A DNA stretch of 42,262 nt from Lobulomyces angularis (GCA_027604685.1 JADHYX010000073.1:28804-71065); one strand, 5' to 3'. Counted from the stretch's first letter, positions 27,201 to 39,266 are shown. Made by a program: numbers and translations. The notes: generated by a model from the letters alone, not told the origin.

Positions 27201-28745
27201 CATTTTGTATGAATTTCTTTATGGATATCCTCCTTTTCATCATCATGCTGAAACCCCTGATGAAGTTTTCAGCCACATTTTGGCCAGAAACATAGATTGG
27301 GCAGAAGATGAAGTGACAATTTCTCCAGAAGCTAGAAATTTAATGGAAAGGTTAATGTGTTCTAATCTTTTAGAAAGACTAGGTTCAAATGGTGCAGCGG
27401 AAGTAAAGTCTCATGAATTTTTTAAAGAGGAAATAAACTGGGATACAATTTTAACTGATAAAGCTAATTTTATTCCTTCCTTAAAAAGTAAAGATGATAC
27501 CGAATATTTTGATGATCGCGGATTGAACTCAATTTTAGTTGATGATGATGTTGAACAATCAAATAATAATACCCCAATTTACAGTGGCCTTTGCAATAAT
27601 AATAAGAATAATAGCATTAATTCCGAAGAGGTGAAAGAAGCTGCAGGAGGATACACCACTGATTCAACTACAACCACCGATACAAATGTTCCTGCAGCTG
27701 ACTTTGGGGATTTTGTTTATAAAAATTTACCGTTGCTAGAAAAGGCAAATAATGATGTGGTAAAGAAATTACACTTTAATAATCCAGAAAAGAAGTCGAG
27801 GCCGAGATCAATATCGGCAAAAATGGCCAAAAATTTAACTTCATCTACTTCTTTGGTTTCACCTACTTCTTCAATGGATGATACACCTTCGCAAAGAAAA
27901 GATGAAGGAGGTAGTCACATTTTATCTTCCAGTAGTAGTAGTATGAGTATACAGAGTAGCTCTCCCATTACTGTTCCAGTTAGTAAATCTGCCAGAAGGT
28001 TTGATTTAACACCATTTTTTCATTTATTTATAAACTGATTTTTAATTTCTAGATTAATGGATCAGCAAAGTACTAGTAGAAGAAATTCCTTGCCAAGCAG
28101 ACTTCGTGCTCAGTCATTAAGCGTTGCAACAAACTCCCAACCTGTAGGAATGGCTACGGCCTCCAAATTATTTTCTACCTCAACACCAACAAGCTCATAT
28201 ACAAAACTTAATCCCTTAGTATCACCAGTGCTTCCAGAGACTACCCAACAAACATCAAGGATACTTTTTGATCAATGCTCTGTTTCTTCTTCCAGCACCA
28301 GAGATACTGAAACTTTATTGGATGTATTGATAATAGATCGTAATAAGGATTCAAGTGACGTTTTAGAAAAAATTTTAGGCAAATTAGGTTGTAGAACTGT
28401 AGTTCGTCATGATGGTGAGGAAGCTATCAAATGTGCTATTGGTGATGTCTCCTTTGATCTGATATTTATGAGTGTAGATATTCCAATTGGTAAGTTTTTG
28501 ATGTATATTTCAATTTTTAACAATTTAACGTAGTTGATGGTGAAACAGCTGCAAGAATGATCAAATCAACAATCAATGTGAATAAAAGTTCCTTTATCAT
28601 ATGTTGCATTGAGAGTAAGAACAAAGATAACTTGGAAGCTAATGAGAAAATTAATGGCCAGTTTTTTAATGATGTTTTAATTAAACCATACTCAATAGAA
28701 AAGATTGAGAATATTTTAAAATCTTACTTTGAAGATTTGTATTGA
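21204..28745 (+). CDS. RIM15: Rim15/Greatwall-family AGC kinase with PAS, C2HC finger and receiver domain
   Basis: Twelve exons encode 2324 aa: 21204-21463, 21513-21727, 21794-22282, 22338-22782, 22822-22989, 23041-23139, 23194-24532, 24578-26496, 26557-27136, 27187-27998, 28053-28489, 28534-28745. A PAS domain (about 740-850, with [18 protein letters not shown]) is followed by a C2HC finger (CHIC at 931, then H and C in QQHSEVC). The kinase starts near 1522 with [19 protein letters not shown] (1644-1651) and DFG (1664). About 140 residues of Ser-rich insert separate DFG from GTPDYLAPE, the hallmark of Greatwall/Rim15/Ppk18. The C-terminal receiver-like domain (about 2199-2320) keeps a buried Asp and the KPYS lysine but has Ser2249 at the phospho-acceptor position. 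The family promotes quiescence by inhibiting PP2A through endosulfine. Three introns are length-3n and stop-free. Confidence 0.94.
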
Positions 28746-29203
28746 ATTGATATGTTTAAATGTACTTTAAGGAATGATAAAAAAAAATACTTTTAAAATA
28801 GATGTAGATATATTTAAAATGCTTGTATACAAAATACGCAAACCTTAACAATTATTTTTTTAATAGTAAATATATTTGGAAACAATTGTACAGAAGAACA
28901 ATTATCATCAAAAATTCATCATTTTATTATTTTTTTTTTTTAATGATAAGAAATTAATTTTTCAGTATTTGTTTCATTTCCATATTTTCTTTTTTTTTTT
29001 TTTTGTGATATATTTCAATACTTTACTGTCCTCTTAAGAAAAAATTTTTGTAGTAGAGATCAATCAACTTCTCAAATCAAACTTAAAAAAAAAAAAAAAA
29101 TTAGGGTTTCAAATGCACACTGTACTAGATATATGTATATTATTTAAATAAAAAAAGAAAAAAAAGTTTGAGTAGTCTCAAAACAAAATCGTGATTACTG
29201 TTT
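28746..29203. other. Convergent 3' intergenic spacer
   Basis: This 458-bp AT-rich spacer lies between the 3' ends of the Rim15-like gene and LSM2. It contains several long T or A homopolymer runs (for example near 28930, 28992 and 29085) that could act in 3' end formation on both strands. No gene was seen. Confidence 0.6.
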
Positions 29204-29672
29204 TCACTTTACTTGCTCTGCCTCTCTCCGTGTTGCATCCTGCAGCAAAGTTATATCAACCGCCGCTGCCGGTAGATGAACATAACGTACAACAGAACCT
29301 CTTATAAAACAATTTTTAACTGCCATCTATAATAAATTGTCAAATAAAAACACATATAATATATATGTTAAAAAAAAAGAAATTACCATATGAGGAAATT
29401 TCTTTTCATCCGTAACAGTTAAATCATCTAACTTAATATTTAAAAATTGATCCACCGAGACTAGTAATCCTTTAATTGATAAATCATTTTTCAGTTCTAC
29501 CGTTACAGGTTGACCAACTAATGTTTTAAAAAAAGAGTAGAACAACTATGTATTTCAAATTAAGAAGAAAAGAAAAAAAAAAAATTATCATTAGATGGTT
29601 TGGTAAGCAAAAAAAAAAATTTTTATTTTTGCAATATGTTAATTTTTTTATTTTTTTTTTTTTACAAACCAT
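29204..29672 (-). CDS. LSM2: U6 snRNA-associated Sm-like protein LSm2
   Basis: Minus-strand exons: 29670-29672 (ATG only, inferred), 29387-29545 and 29204-29326. They encode 94 aa, matching the family length of about 95. The Sm1 motif reads LFYSFFKTLVGQPVTVELKN and continues to SVDQFLNIKLDD; Sm2 contains VKNCFIRGSVVRYVHLP. LSm2 is part of the LSm1-7 ring (cytoplasmic mRNA decay) and the LSm2-8 ring (U6 snRNA stability, splicing), fitting this intron-rich genome. The body is certain. The first codon must come from an upstream exon because the conserved LFYSFFK follows an acceptor directly. The nearest ATG followed by a plausible donor is at 29670-29672, giving a 124-nt intron, longer than nearly all others here. 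Confidence 0.9.
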
Positions 29673-30103
29673 TAAATAATTTTTTTTTTTTTTTTTAAGT
29701 TTTAAAGGGTTTTTTAAAAAACCTATATGTAACTACATATTTATGTTCTATTTCATTGCAGTGAAGAATGCAATTAAATTTTCTGCATCATATATACAGT
29801 AGAAGCACACTCTCTCTTTAAAGCTATTATGAAAGAGAAACAACATAACTTCTTTACTAGTTAAAAAAATTAAATTTTAAAAGTAGTTTTTGGTATACAG
29901 ATAGGACGAATAGTACGTTGCAACGTATTTTCCAATGAAAAACTTTTCTTTCTTTATCATATTTATTTTTTTATTTTCTTTTTTATTTTTTCCTTTTTTT
30001 ATTGATTAGTGATTGAATTTTAATTTTCTTTTATTTCACCCCTGTAAAAAAGTTTTTTTTGTGTATGGAACTTTGATTTTTTTTCAACTCAAACTTAGAA
30101 ACA
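29673..30103. other. Divergent promoter region between LSM2 and the MYSM1-like gene
   Basis: This 431-bp spacer is dominated by poly(T)/poly(A) tracts, which is common for nucleosome-free divergent promoters. I found no coding sequence or RNA gene. Confidence 0.55.
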
Positions 30104-32666
30104 ATGGAAGAAGATGAAGAAAGTCTTTCAAAAGGTTAACTTTTATTGAGAATTTTATTTTCAATTTTTTTTTATAAAATAATTTTTTGTATTTATTGCT
30201 ATTTCAATTATTCTGTAGCGTACATCGAAGCTTTACTTCTTCAGGAAGAAAATTTCGACCAACATTATGAAAGAGAAGAAGATGACCTTCTCAATAATAC
30301 CGATCAAGATGATTTTGAATACTCTAAAAAACCGGTAAAAAAATTAAAAAAGTCTATACAAAAACTTAAAGGTAAAACTTTTTCTTGAAAATTTTTCATC
30401 CTACTACAGAATTTTAGTATAATTCCGATGATTGCTAATTGATATTATATTTATTACAGAAATAAAACCAAAAACTCCAAAACCGCTCAAAGTCAACTTG
30501 GAGGGCATGAATGTTGGAACATTCACTAATGAAGAGGAATCACTGTTTTTGGAGGGCCTTGAATTATTTGGAAGAAATTGGAAACAAGTAGGAATTTTCT
30601 TTAAATTGTTTTTTTTGAATAACTGTTCTTTTATCATTCTTGTTCACAGCTTCAGTCACATATAAAAACAAGGGATGGCCCATCTATTAGATCACATGCC
30701 CAAAAACATTTCATTAAACTGTACAGAGATAAAATTCCACTTCCACAAAAAGTTGCAGTAAGCAACTCTGAAAATATTTTTTTTTAAAAATTCAAAAAAA
30801 AATAGGAAACAGGTACTGGATATACTTTAAGTGGAAAAGAACTAGATCCATACTCAGCTTCCTCACGAAAATATTTGGGTCTTGAAAAAAAAACCGAAAC
30901 AACTGATACAGATAATAACACAATAGTCAGTAGCGAAGTTTCAACAGCAAAAAAACGAAAAAAAAATTCGATTTTAAACGTTATTTTAAAAGAAAATAAT
31001 AGTTTACCAAAACCAATTACAGAAGAAAAAATTGAAGAAAATTTTCTAACTACGATTTGTAAACCTGAAGATTTATCTATATCGGATTTTATATCAGAAG
31101 ATGAAAACTCAAGAAATTTGTTATTAAAGTGATAATATATTATAATTTTCAATATCAATAATCTAACATTTTATTTATTTATTAGTGATCTTTTAAATAC
31201 AGAAGCAGATCTTAAGATTTTTAGTAAATCAGTACAGGAAGAACATGACAGACTTGATACACCTTCAGCATTTAGAAATTCTAGACCAAAAAGGGCAGCT
31301 GCTAAAAAAAATTCCACGTTATCGTTTAATGAAATTGCCGAATCAAGGTAATGGATTGCAACAAAATTTTGTTATATAATTTTTTTTTTTTTTTAGTAAT
31401 CCACATACTTTAATAAAACTCGAATCTTATTCAAGTACAAGTTTGCCAGGATCTGGATCAGAAGGATGCCAGCCTTTTAAAATATATTTCCATCCATCAA
31501 GTTTAGCGATGATGGATTTGCATTCCTCACTTTTAGATAACGAAGTTATTGGTATTATGTGTTTATTAAGTTCCTTTACACTTTTTTTCTTTTGTAGGTT
31601 TCCTTGCAGGTGACTGGAATCAATTTAATCAAAGTATTTTAAAATATCAGACAATGAAAAAGTACTTAACAAAAAAAAAAAATAAAAATTTAGCTTTAAC
31701 GATTAAATCAACCTTTCCATGTAGAGCCTTGGAAGCCAAGGAAGGTAATGAAAAAAAAGTTTCAACTTCTCTCCACACAAACGTAGAAATGGATCCAACT
31801 TCTGAAGTTGAAGTTAGAGCCAAAATCAAGGAATTAAAGTTACATGTTGTCGGTTGGTAAATAAACAAGATATATTATTATTGAAAGAAAAAAAAGCAAG
31901 TGTAATTAATGCTTTTTTCATATTTTCCATTTTGAAAAAATAGGTACCATTCGCACCCAACTTTTCATCCAGAACCCAGCATAATTGACGTTGAAAATCA
32001 AAAAAACTATCAACAACTTTTTAGAAATAATAATGATTCTGGTAAAATTGAAGAACCCTTTATCGGTGCTATTGTTGGTATGAAATAAATTTCCGTTTAA
32101 TTTATTTCTTACAACGTTTGCAAAGCTCCCTTTGATACCAGATCTCCAACTTCCATAAATCAGCTGAATATATTCTATATGGATGCAAATTCGATAACTG
32201 GATTTCCCAAAAAGATGAAGTATGAAGTTTGCAATTTTAAGGAGGTATCAACTTTTGGAGTGCATAAACTACATTTTGACGAAATGGTGAGAAAAAAAAA
32301 AAAAATGAATAAAAATTTTTTAATTTACACATTTTGATAATTTTAAATTAGAAAAGAATTACGGAGTCATGCTCAAATTTTAAATTTAAAACAAATTTTA
32401 AAAATTTTTGGAATTTGAACCAAAACAATGAAACTAAATTAGAAAAATTACTAAAAAACCTTAAATTTAGATTTTTAGACCAAGGTAAAATGCCTTTGTT
32501 TAATAATGATATAAGTAACGAATCGGCAATATCAGTTGAGGATAAGAAAGCTGTTAAACATGAAGAAGTAGTTGTTGTAGTTGAAGATAATATGGCAATT
32601 GAGGAAGAGTTTGTTAAAGTATTTGAAGTTTTATCTTACTTTGAAAAAACATTAAAATGTTTTTGA
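30104..32666 (+). CDS. MYSM1: MYSM1-like SANT + JAMM/MPN deubiquitinase
   Basis: Eleven exons encode 642 aa: 30104-30134, 30219-30371, 30460-30587, 30650-30757, 30806-31128, 31186-31347, 31397-31551, 31598-31856, 31944-32077, 32126-32286, 32352-32666. An acidic N terminus precedes a Myb/SANT domain of SHAQKYF type (about 78-125; GTFTNEEESLFLEGL ... SIRSHAQKHF). The C-terminal half has an MPN+ domain with a complete JAMM zinc site: Glu351 in NEVIGFLAGDW, His442 and His444 in WYHSHPTFHPEPS, and Asp455. An intact JAMM predicts an active Zn-dependent isopeptidase. SANT plus JAMM matches MYSM1, which removes ubiquitin from histone H2A. No SWIRM domain could be recognised between the two, so the protein is shorter than human MYSM1. 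It could represent a fungal SANT-JAMM variant rather than a strict orthologue. Confidence 0.87.
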
Positions 32667-32902
32667 TAAACAAAATTTTTTTTTTTCTGAATCTTTTTTT
32701 ATTCATATGTTAATAATTATTTTTTTTTTTTTTTTTTTTAAATATTATTTTTGTAAAAAAAAAAAAAAAAATATGATTTTTATAGTGACAGTTTTTTTAT
32801 CTTTGATTTAGAGTATTATTTTATGAAAGCGAAAAAAATAAAAATATTTAATATAAAGAAAAAAAAACATTAAATTTTACAGTAGTTTAAATTAAAATTG
32901 TT

Positions 32903-33732
32903 TCATAAACTATCATCGATAAATTTGTCGGAATCATCCTTACTTTGGTAATATTCCAATGGAATCCATCCTGCAATACCAAACCCACCAATATATCTAA
33001 CATATTTAACTTCTAACTTAAATGGTACAAAGTCTGATATCAACAAATAAAAATTAAAAACTCTGAAAAATAAAGTATTAATACCAGTTTGTCCATGACC
33101 AGTTTTTTCATCAGGTGAATACCAGTTTTTAATAACAGGATATTTTTTGATGTAACACTCCTTAGCAAGTTTAAATTCAGTTGAACTTGGATCTACTTTT
33201 TTAGCAGTTCCTTCCAAAGTTAATCGCTTTGTATCAGCCCAACCGTTTTTGATAAATTTTTTTTTATCTTGTTCACTAGCCTTACTTTCATCATACAAAG
33301 TCAAATCTCTAAATGACATCGAAATCTAGAAAGTAAAAAAAAAAACTCAGTTAAAAGAATTATTGGAGAGATTATACAAACTAACCTTTGGATTGGCATA
33401 TATATTTTTAGCGTGAACTCCCCAATCTATTAAAAAAAAGTAAATGTCACCTTTTGGATTTGGAAGGCAGTTGTCATCAACAAACATTTCTGGAGAAGAG
33501 AATGGAAAACCATCACTTAATAAAAGTTTGTTTGTTAAAAAATTGCAATTTTTTTTATAAAATATATAAACCTTTCGTCCCAGGAGTAAGCTCTTTGTAT
33601 AGTGGCTAGGGAAGCAATTTCGGTATCATTTGACACTAGAACTCTTGCGATTGCAGCTTGTTCTTTACTGGAAATGCAAAATACAGTTGAAAATAAAGAA
33701 ATTATTCCCAGATTTGCTGAAATTACTTTCAT
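32903..33732 (-). CDS. CREG1: CREG-like secreted protein (FMN-binding split-barrel fold)
   Basis: Four minus-strand exons (33572-33732, 33386-33515, 33085-33325, 32903-33033) encode 220 aa. The N terminus is a hydrophobic signal peptide (about 20 residues). The order of conserved elements matches the CREG family: ARVLVSN followed by SLATIQRAY, then GFPFSSPEMF, ISMSFRDLTL, KRLTLEGTAKKV, and the C-terminal YVRYIGGFGIAGWIPLEYY. CREG proteins are secreted or lysosomal glycoproteins with a pyridoxamine-oxidase-like fold, usually without bound flavin. A role in this organism cannot be inferred. The third intron (33034-33084) is 51 nt, stop-free and in frame; retaining it would insert 17 hydrophobic residues before the conserved FVPFKLE segment. 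The gene is convergent with the MYSM1-like gene. Confidence 0.86.
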
Positions 33733-34118
33733 AATTTTAGTTAAAAAGTTACTCTGTAGAATTTAGAATAAAATTTTTTTTTTTTTTTTTGAGAGCTTTT
33801 ATTAAAATTTTTATTGTAGAATGGAGTTTCGGGTTCAAAAAAGCCTTCCGAAGCTTATAGGGAAAAAAAAAAATTTAAACAATCTCTGTTTTTTCAAAAG
33901 TTTTTTTACTGAAAGATATAGCAATATTTACAATTTTCTTCATAAATCTATGTTTCTTCACAACCCTAAAACTCAAAAATCATAACAATCTCTTTGAATC
34001 AATCAATATCTACGGAAAAAATTTGGTAGAAATTTTGAAGGTCTTTTGAGCCTTGCAACAAATAAAATAGGAAAGAAGTTATTCACAATTTATTTTTTTA
34101 AAACTAACTTTTTTATTA
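33733..34118. other. Intergenic spacer
   Basis: This 386-bp AT-rich spacer separates the 3' end of the coiled-coil gene (to the right) from the start of the CREG-like gene (both minus strand). It holds a T tract at about 33775-33790 and no recognisable gene. Confidence 0.55.
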
Positions 34119-37100
34119 TTATAATTTTAACTTTTCATTAAGTTTTATAGACCCTTTTTTTATTAACACGTCACTGTTAATTTCAGAGAAATCTGTGTTA
34201 GCCTTGGTGTAATTTTCCAGTTTAATCTTTATCGATTCTTTTTCATATCTTAATTTTTTTATTTCCTTGCTCCATTCTTCAATTATATTTTTGTTTTTTT
34301 CTTCTAAACTTCTAAAAACATTTATTTCTTCTTGCAAAATATTTTTTTCCTTTATCAAATTTAAAGTTTTTTCACCAAGTTCTAATGACATTGCTTCAAT
34401 TTTTAACTTTTCTAATTGGAAATTCGAAATCTTGGTGTTTTTTTTGTTTAATTCGACTTTTAAATCTTCTATTTCCATTTTTAAACTTTTGGTTGCTTTA
34501 CTTAAGACTTCATATTCTTCAATATTGCTATGATTTTCCTGCTTTTCGGATTCCAAGGCTAATTTTAATGTCTTCAAAGCAAAATGCAAATCATTGCTTT
34601 TTTTTAAATGTTCTTCTTCTTTTTCTACAACTTCTTTGTGAAACTGAAGTTTCTGTTTTCTCAACTTTTCTTCCAGTGTTGCCTTTTCCTCATTGCAGAG
34701 TGATAAACTTGTCAATAGCTTAGTGTTTTCTTCACATTTTCTTTGTAAACTTGATTTTATAGCCTTAGTCATATCATCAATATTCTTGTGCGATTCAGTG
34801 TCTTTCGTTTCTATATGCTCTTCCAATAATAAGAGCTCTTTAGACTTTGCAGTTAAAGATTTCTCAAGCTTTTCAATTTTTTCCTGAGCTGCCTTTAATT
34901 CATTTGTCTTTACAGTGCAACTACTTTCCAACTTAATTCTTAAGGCATCAAATTCATTTTGCTGTAACTTAAAATTTTTTTCCAATTTGATATTTTCATC
35001 AAAAGATTTCTCAATGTCCTTTACAGCAATGTTTAAATTTTTTTTTAAACTTTTTATATCATCTTCTTTTTTTAAAACTTGCATTGCTAATTCTTCCTTT
35101 TTTGATACTTCCTCTCCTAGTTCTCTTTTTTTTATGTCATAATTTAACTGAAGTTTTTTTAGCTCCTCTTGAGTTTCATTTATAATTTTTTGTAAATTCG
35201 ATGCAACTGATTTTTCTTCAGGTAGCTTCACGGTTTCTTCTTTAGTAGCTTTAAACAAAATCTGTAAATCTTCAAGTTCGAATTTCATTGCATGAATAAT
35301 ATCTTCTTTTTCTCTTAATCTAAGTTCTCTTTCGGAAAGTTCGTCGTTATAGCCTTTGTAAATTTTTTCCTCAAAATTTTTAATTTCGTTCAATTTTAAT
35401 TCAAAACTGGTCTTAATCCTAGTTTTTTCATCGTTAACTGTTCTAATAGACTGCTCCAACTCCAGTATCTTTTCTTCTTTATATTTTAATGCAAGATCCT
35501 TTTCTTGCAATTCCTGTATAAACTTAACCTTGTGTTCATTTATTCCGGATTTTATCATTTCAATTTCATTCAAAAATTTACTAGCATTATTTTCGTTCCT
35601 TTGTAAATCATCAATTTTGAATTGTAAATTCTTTAATGCAGTTTCTTTACTTTCTAGGGAGTTATTTAAATCAATAATAATAGCATTTTTTTCTTCCAAT
35701 TGGACGCTGTTGAAGTACAATTTATCGGAATAGTCTGCTTCACAGAGTTCAGATTTTAATTTATATTCTGCCTCGACCTGTCTCGATTCATTTACAGTCA
35801 ATTCTAGATTAAGCTCGAGTGAGTTCAGCATTTCTTCATTTTTTTTTAACATTTCATCTTTTTCATGAATCAAATTTAGTAATTCTTGAGTTTTTAAATC
35901 TTGACTTAATTTCATTTCATTTATTTTAGAAACTAACTTTTCACTTTCAAAATACATTAAATTTAAATTTTTTTGTAACTTTGAAATTAAATTATCCTTT
36001 TCTTCTGCGTTTAAACATGCCAGGTCACTTTTTTTTGCAGTATTCTTAATTTTCGTTGATTGTGTAAACAATAAAGACTTTAAGTGGTTCATAACATCAG
36101 CTTGATTCCATAAAAGCTCTGATTGAATGTCTTCCTTGCCATTGTCAATGTTATATGGGAATTTGTCATCAGTACCCAAAAAGTTATTGTTGTTTTCAAG
36201 ATTAACTTTTTTCAAATCATTAATGGTAGTGTCTTTTCTTTTAATTTCATCATGTAGTACTTCTATTGCGTAAATATATGAATTTTCTTTTTCGCTTTGC
36301 AACTTAATTAATGATTTTAATCGATCTATTTCTACAGCTTGCAATTTCACTTTCTCATTTTCATTGTTTGAAAGCTGCGTCGAGATGCTTGTGCGTCCAA
36401 TGTTGTTTTGCAATCTATATAAAAAATAAAAAAATAAAAAGAAAAATCAAACTTACAGCAATGAAGATGTTGTGCGTGGAGGAGCAACCATTGTAAAATT
36501 TTTTTCATTAAATGAAACGAATTTTTTTACATTATTCATATTCTGTATTTGATTGTCAAATTTTTCAACGTCATCTTGATGTAAATCGTCTATTTTTTCT
36601 AACGACACAAATTTAGTAGAGTTTCCAACATCGCCTTTTTCATCAGTGTTTTTTAGTCTGTTAAAGTAAAAATTAAAATAGATTTAAACAAAAATTAAAA
36701 AAAAAAAACAAATTATAATTCATTATTTTATTTTTATTTTTTTTACTTCAAAATCTTCCCAGCGGAAGTTTTTCTTTGAGGAACAATTAAGTTTTCTTTT
36801 GAAACGAATTTAAAACTTGTTTGAAATTCATCTTCATTCTTTAATAATCTCAAAACTTTTCCCGTTTTTAAATATTCAGTGCTATTTTTATCAGATAAAG
36901 AAATCCTTTCTCCTGGGACTTCAATTTTTGCTATATTTAACTCTTCAATAGAAGTATAATTGTTTAAATATCCTTTTTCATTTTCCTTTAAAATTCTACT
37001 TTTTTTTTTTAAAGTTAAACGCCGCAGTATATAAAATTTTTTTTAACCTGTATATTTTGGAATCTGAATCCTTTATATTTTCATTTTCTTTACCATAGTT

Positions 37101-38887
37101 TAATCTGAATAAAAATAAAATAATGTTAAAATTTTTTTAAAAAAAAAAAAAAAAAAAATTAAAAAAAATTATTAACCTATAATATATTTCACTTTGATTT
37201 TTTTCAAGATTATAAGGTTGCAATCTTTAACAAATAAAAAAAATAAAATTAAATTTTACGAATAAATTGTTTTTTTTTTTTTTTGGTTTACCTAATGTTC
37301 TTTTCAGAGAGAACAGAATCCTCTGAATCGATAACACTTCCTTGTAACAAATTATTATTTAAAGGTTTTATATCAAATGACTGCTCGGAAAACACCTTTA
37401 GGGATGAAGTTCTTTTTGGAGATAATGGTTGGATCTTAATAACCTTTTCCTTTACTGCTTTTGCATTTTCTTTTTTTCTTTATTTTTATTTTTATAAAAT
37501 TTTTTAGTTTTTGGGTTTTTTTTTCTTTTTTTTTTTAGTTTTATTATCAAATTATTTTTTATTATTTACGTTAAACTTTCAGGATTTTCTTTAAATCTAA
37601 AAAAATTGAAAAAATTAAAATAAAGACAAAAAAACCAAATATGTATATATATATATGCAATTTCGTTCTTTCAATTTTTTTTTTTTTTTTTTTTACCTCG
37701 ATAAATTCTCTATTTCAGGAAAAAAATCTTGTTTTCTAAAAAATAAAGATAGAATATTGGTTTAGTATTAGTTATTGATAAGTATTTTGCAGTTACTTTA
37801 AGTCATCAAAAATATTATCTTTGCTTGATGAAAATAGCCTAAAATTTATAAAAGAAAGCGTTTAAATAGTTATTAAATTTTTTTTTTTTTTTTTTTATAC
37901 TTGTAGGTTTTTCCTTCAGTACTTAAAATATGTTTAGAGATTTCTTGTGGTTTTTTTTGGATCGCATCTGCTTTACTGAAGTTTACCCTATTTTTTTTTT
38001 TTTTAATTTTAATTTCACATGTTTTTAGAAACTATTTTTTTACAAAAAATAATTAAAATATAAATTTATTTATTTTTATTTTGAAGTTTAATTTTGTTTT
38101 TTAAGTTTTTTTTTTACTGTACTTGAAAACATTTATACTGTCTTTTATTGGTGATTCTATTGGGGTAGCGTCAAATTTCCTTTTTTTATTTTTTTGTATT
38201 TAAGTATTCATTTTGTGAATAAGCTACATACTGGAAATCGGATTTGTGAGAAACCGTCGATTTTGGTTTACTTTAAAAATAGTTCATCAAATTTTTTATT
38301 TAATGTTAATTTTATACTCTTGATTTTCACTACATTCACTTAAGGAACTTGGGTCAATATTTTCTACGTTGAGAACTTTTTCACTAAAATTTTTATATGT
38401 TTTAGCTACTTTTTTTTTTTATTTTATCTCTTCTTGTCTACCTAAGTATTTCTTTCTTTTTTTCTTCCCGAATTTTTTTTGGTGATATATTTAAAAAGTC
38501 TCCACTACAAAAAAAAAGGAAAATTATTATTATTATTTCAAGATTTTTTTATGTTAACTTTTTTTGTATACCTTGAAAATAAAATTACTGAATCGCTAAA
38601 AAACATTAAAAATGTAATTCAATTTTTAAATAGATTAATAATTACTTCAAATCTGATTTTTGATCAACATCGGAGTCCACATAAGGAGAAGCCTCTTTCA
38701 CAATATCCAACGCCGATGAATTTTCCTTTGTGCAAGTTTTCCTGCAATGCTCAAAATTTATCTCATTATCTAGACTATTGCTTGAGTCCTGTTTTATTGA
38801 GTCTCCAGAAATCCTTCGTTTGAAATTTTTCACTTTATTCAAAATTGCTTTATTTGCTGGCTTCTCTTCCAAATTTTTATTTTTCAT
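34119..38887 (-). CDS. Disordered/coiled-coil protein (~1241 aa) with 16 exons, family not identified
   Basis: Minus-strand exons: 38646-38887, 38572-38595, 38442-38504, 38318-38383, 38232-38270, 38123-38179, 37901-37987, 37797-37838, 37697-37735, 37570-37596, 37292-37477, 37177-37224, 37048-37104, 36747-36998, 36457-36657, 34119-36414. About 475 N-terminal residues are Lys/Ser/Asn-rich and probably disordered, encoded by 15 small exons. The last exon encodes roughly 765 residues of continuous coiled coil. Every internal exon length is a multiple of three and every intron is phase 2. Many exons begin with ATT or ACT and several end in AG, so junction codons often read Arg/Ser/Lys-Leu. The acceptor at 37478-37479 and the donor after exon 6 were chosen partly by frame. 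A spindle, centrosomal or cytoskeletal scaffold is possible but unproven. Confidence 0.72.
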
Positions 38888-39266
38888 CAAAAATCTTTAC
38901 GTTTTATTTATTTTTGTATAATATAAAGAAAATTTTAAGTTGAAAATTTTTATTATTGATTCCTTTTTTTTTTTTTTTAATCTAAACCAACAAGAAAATA
39001 AAAAAATTTTTTTAAAAATTATTATAAAATAAATAATTTAATCAAATCCAATAGTAATACTTTTCAACGCTCTTATTAACAACAATCTTTTATTTTCTTT
39101 TTTCATTTATTTTGTATGTAAAATTATATTCCATATAATAAATTAAAACTTACTAATGCAAGTGTATATAGTAATACTAATTTTTTTTACAAAATACAAT
39201 TTTTATTTTATTTTATATTATGTTACAGTTATTTTATTTTTATTTTATTTTATTTTATCTTATTTT
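38888..39266. other. Intergenic spacer between two minus-strand genes
   Basis: This 379-bp spacer is very AT-rich, with T tracts near 38965-38980 and TTTTA repeats near 39206-39262. It holds the promoter of the coiled-coil gene and the 3' end of the PhnZ-like gene. Nothing else is recognisable. Confidence 0.55.

Noticed and set aside
34267..35142. Plus-strand open frames with a membrane-like look across the second coiled-coil gene.
   Set aside because: Same effect: antisense of Lys/Glu-rich codons gives Phe/Ser/Leu-rich frames. No independent start context or conserved motif.
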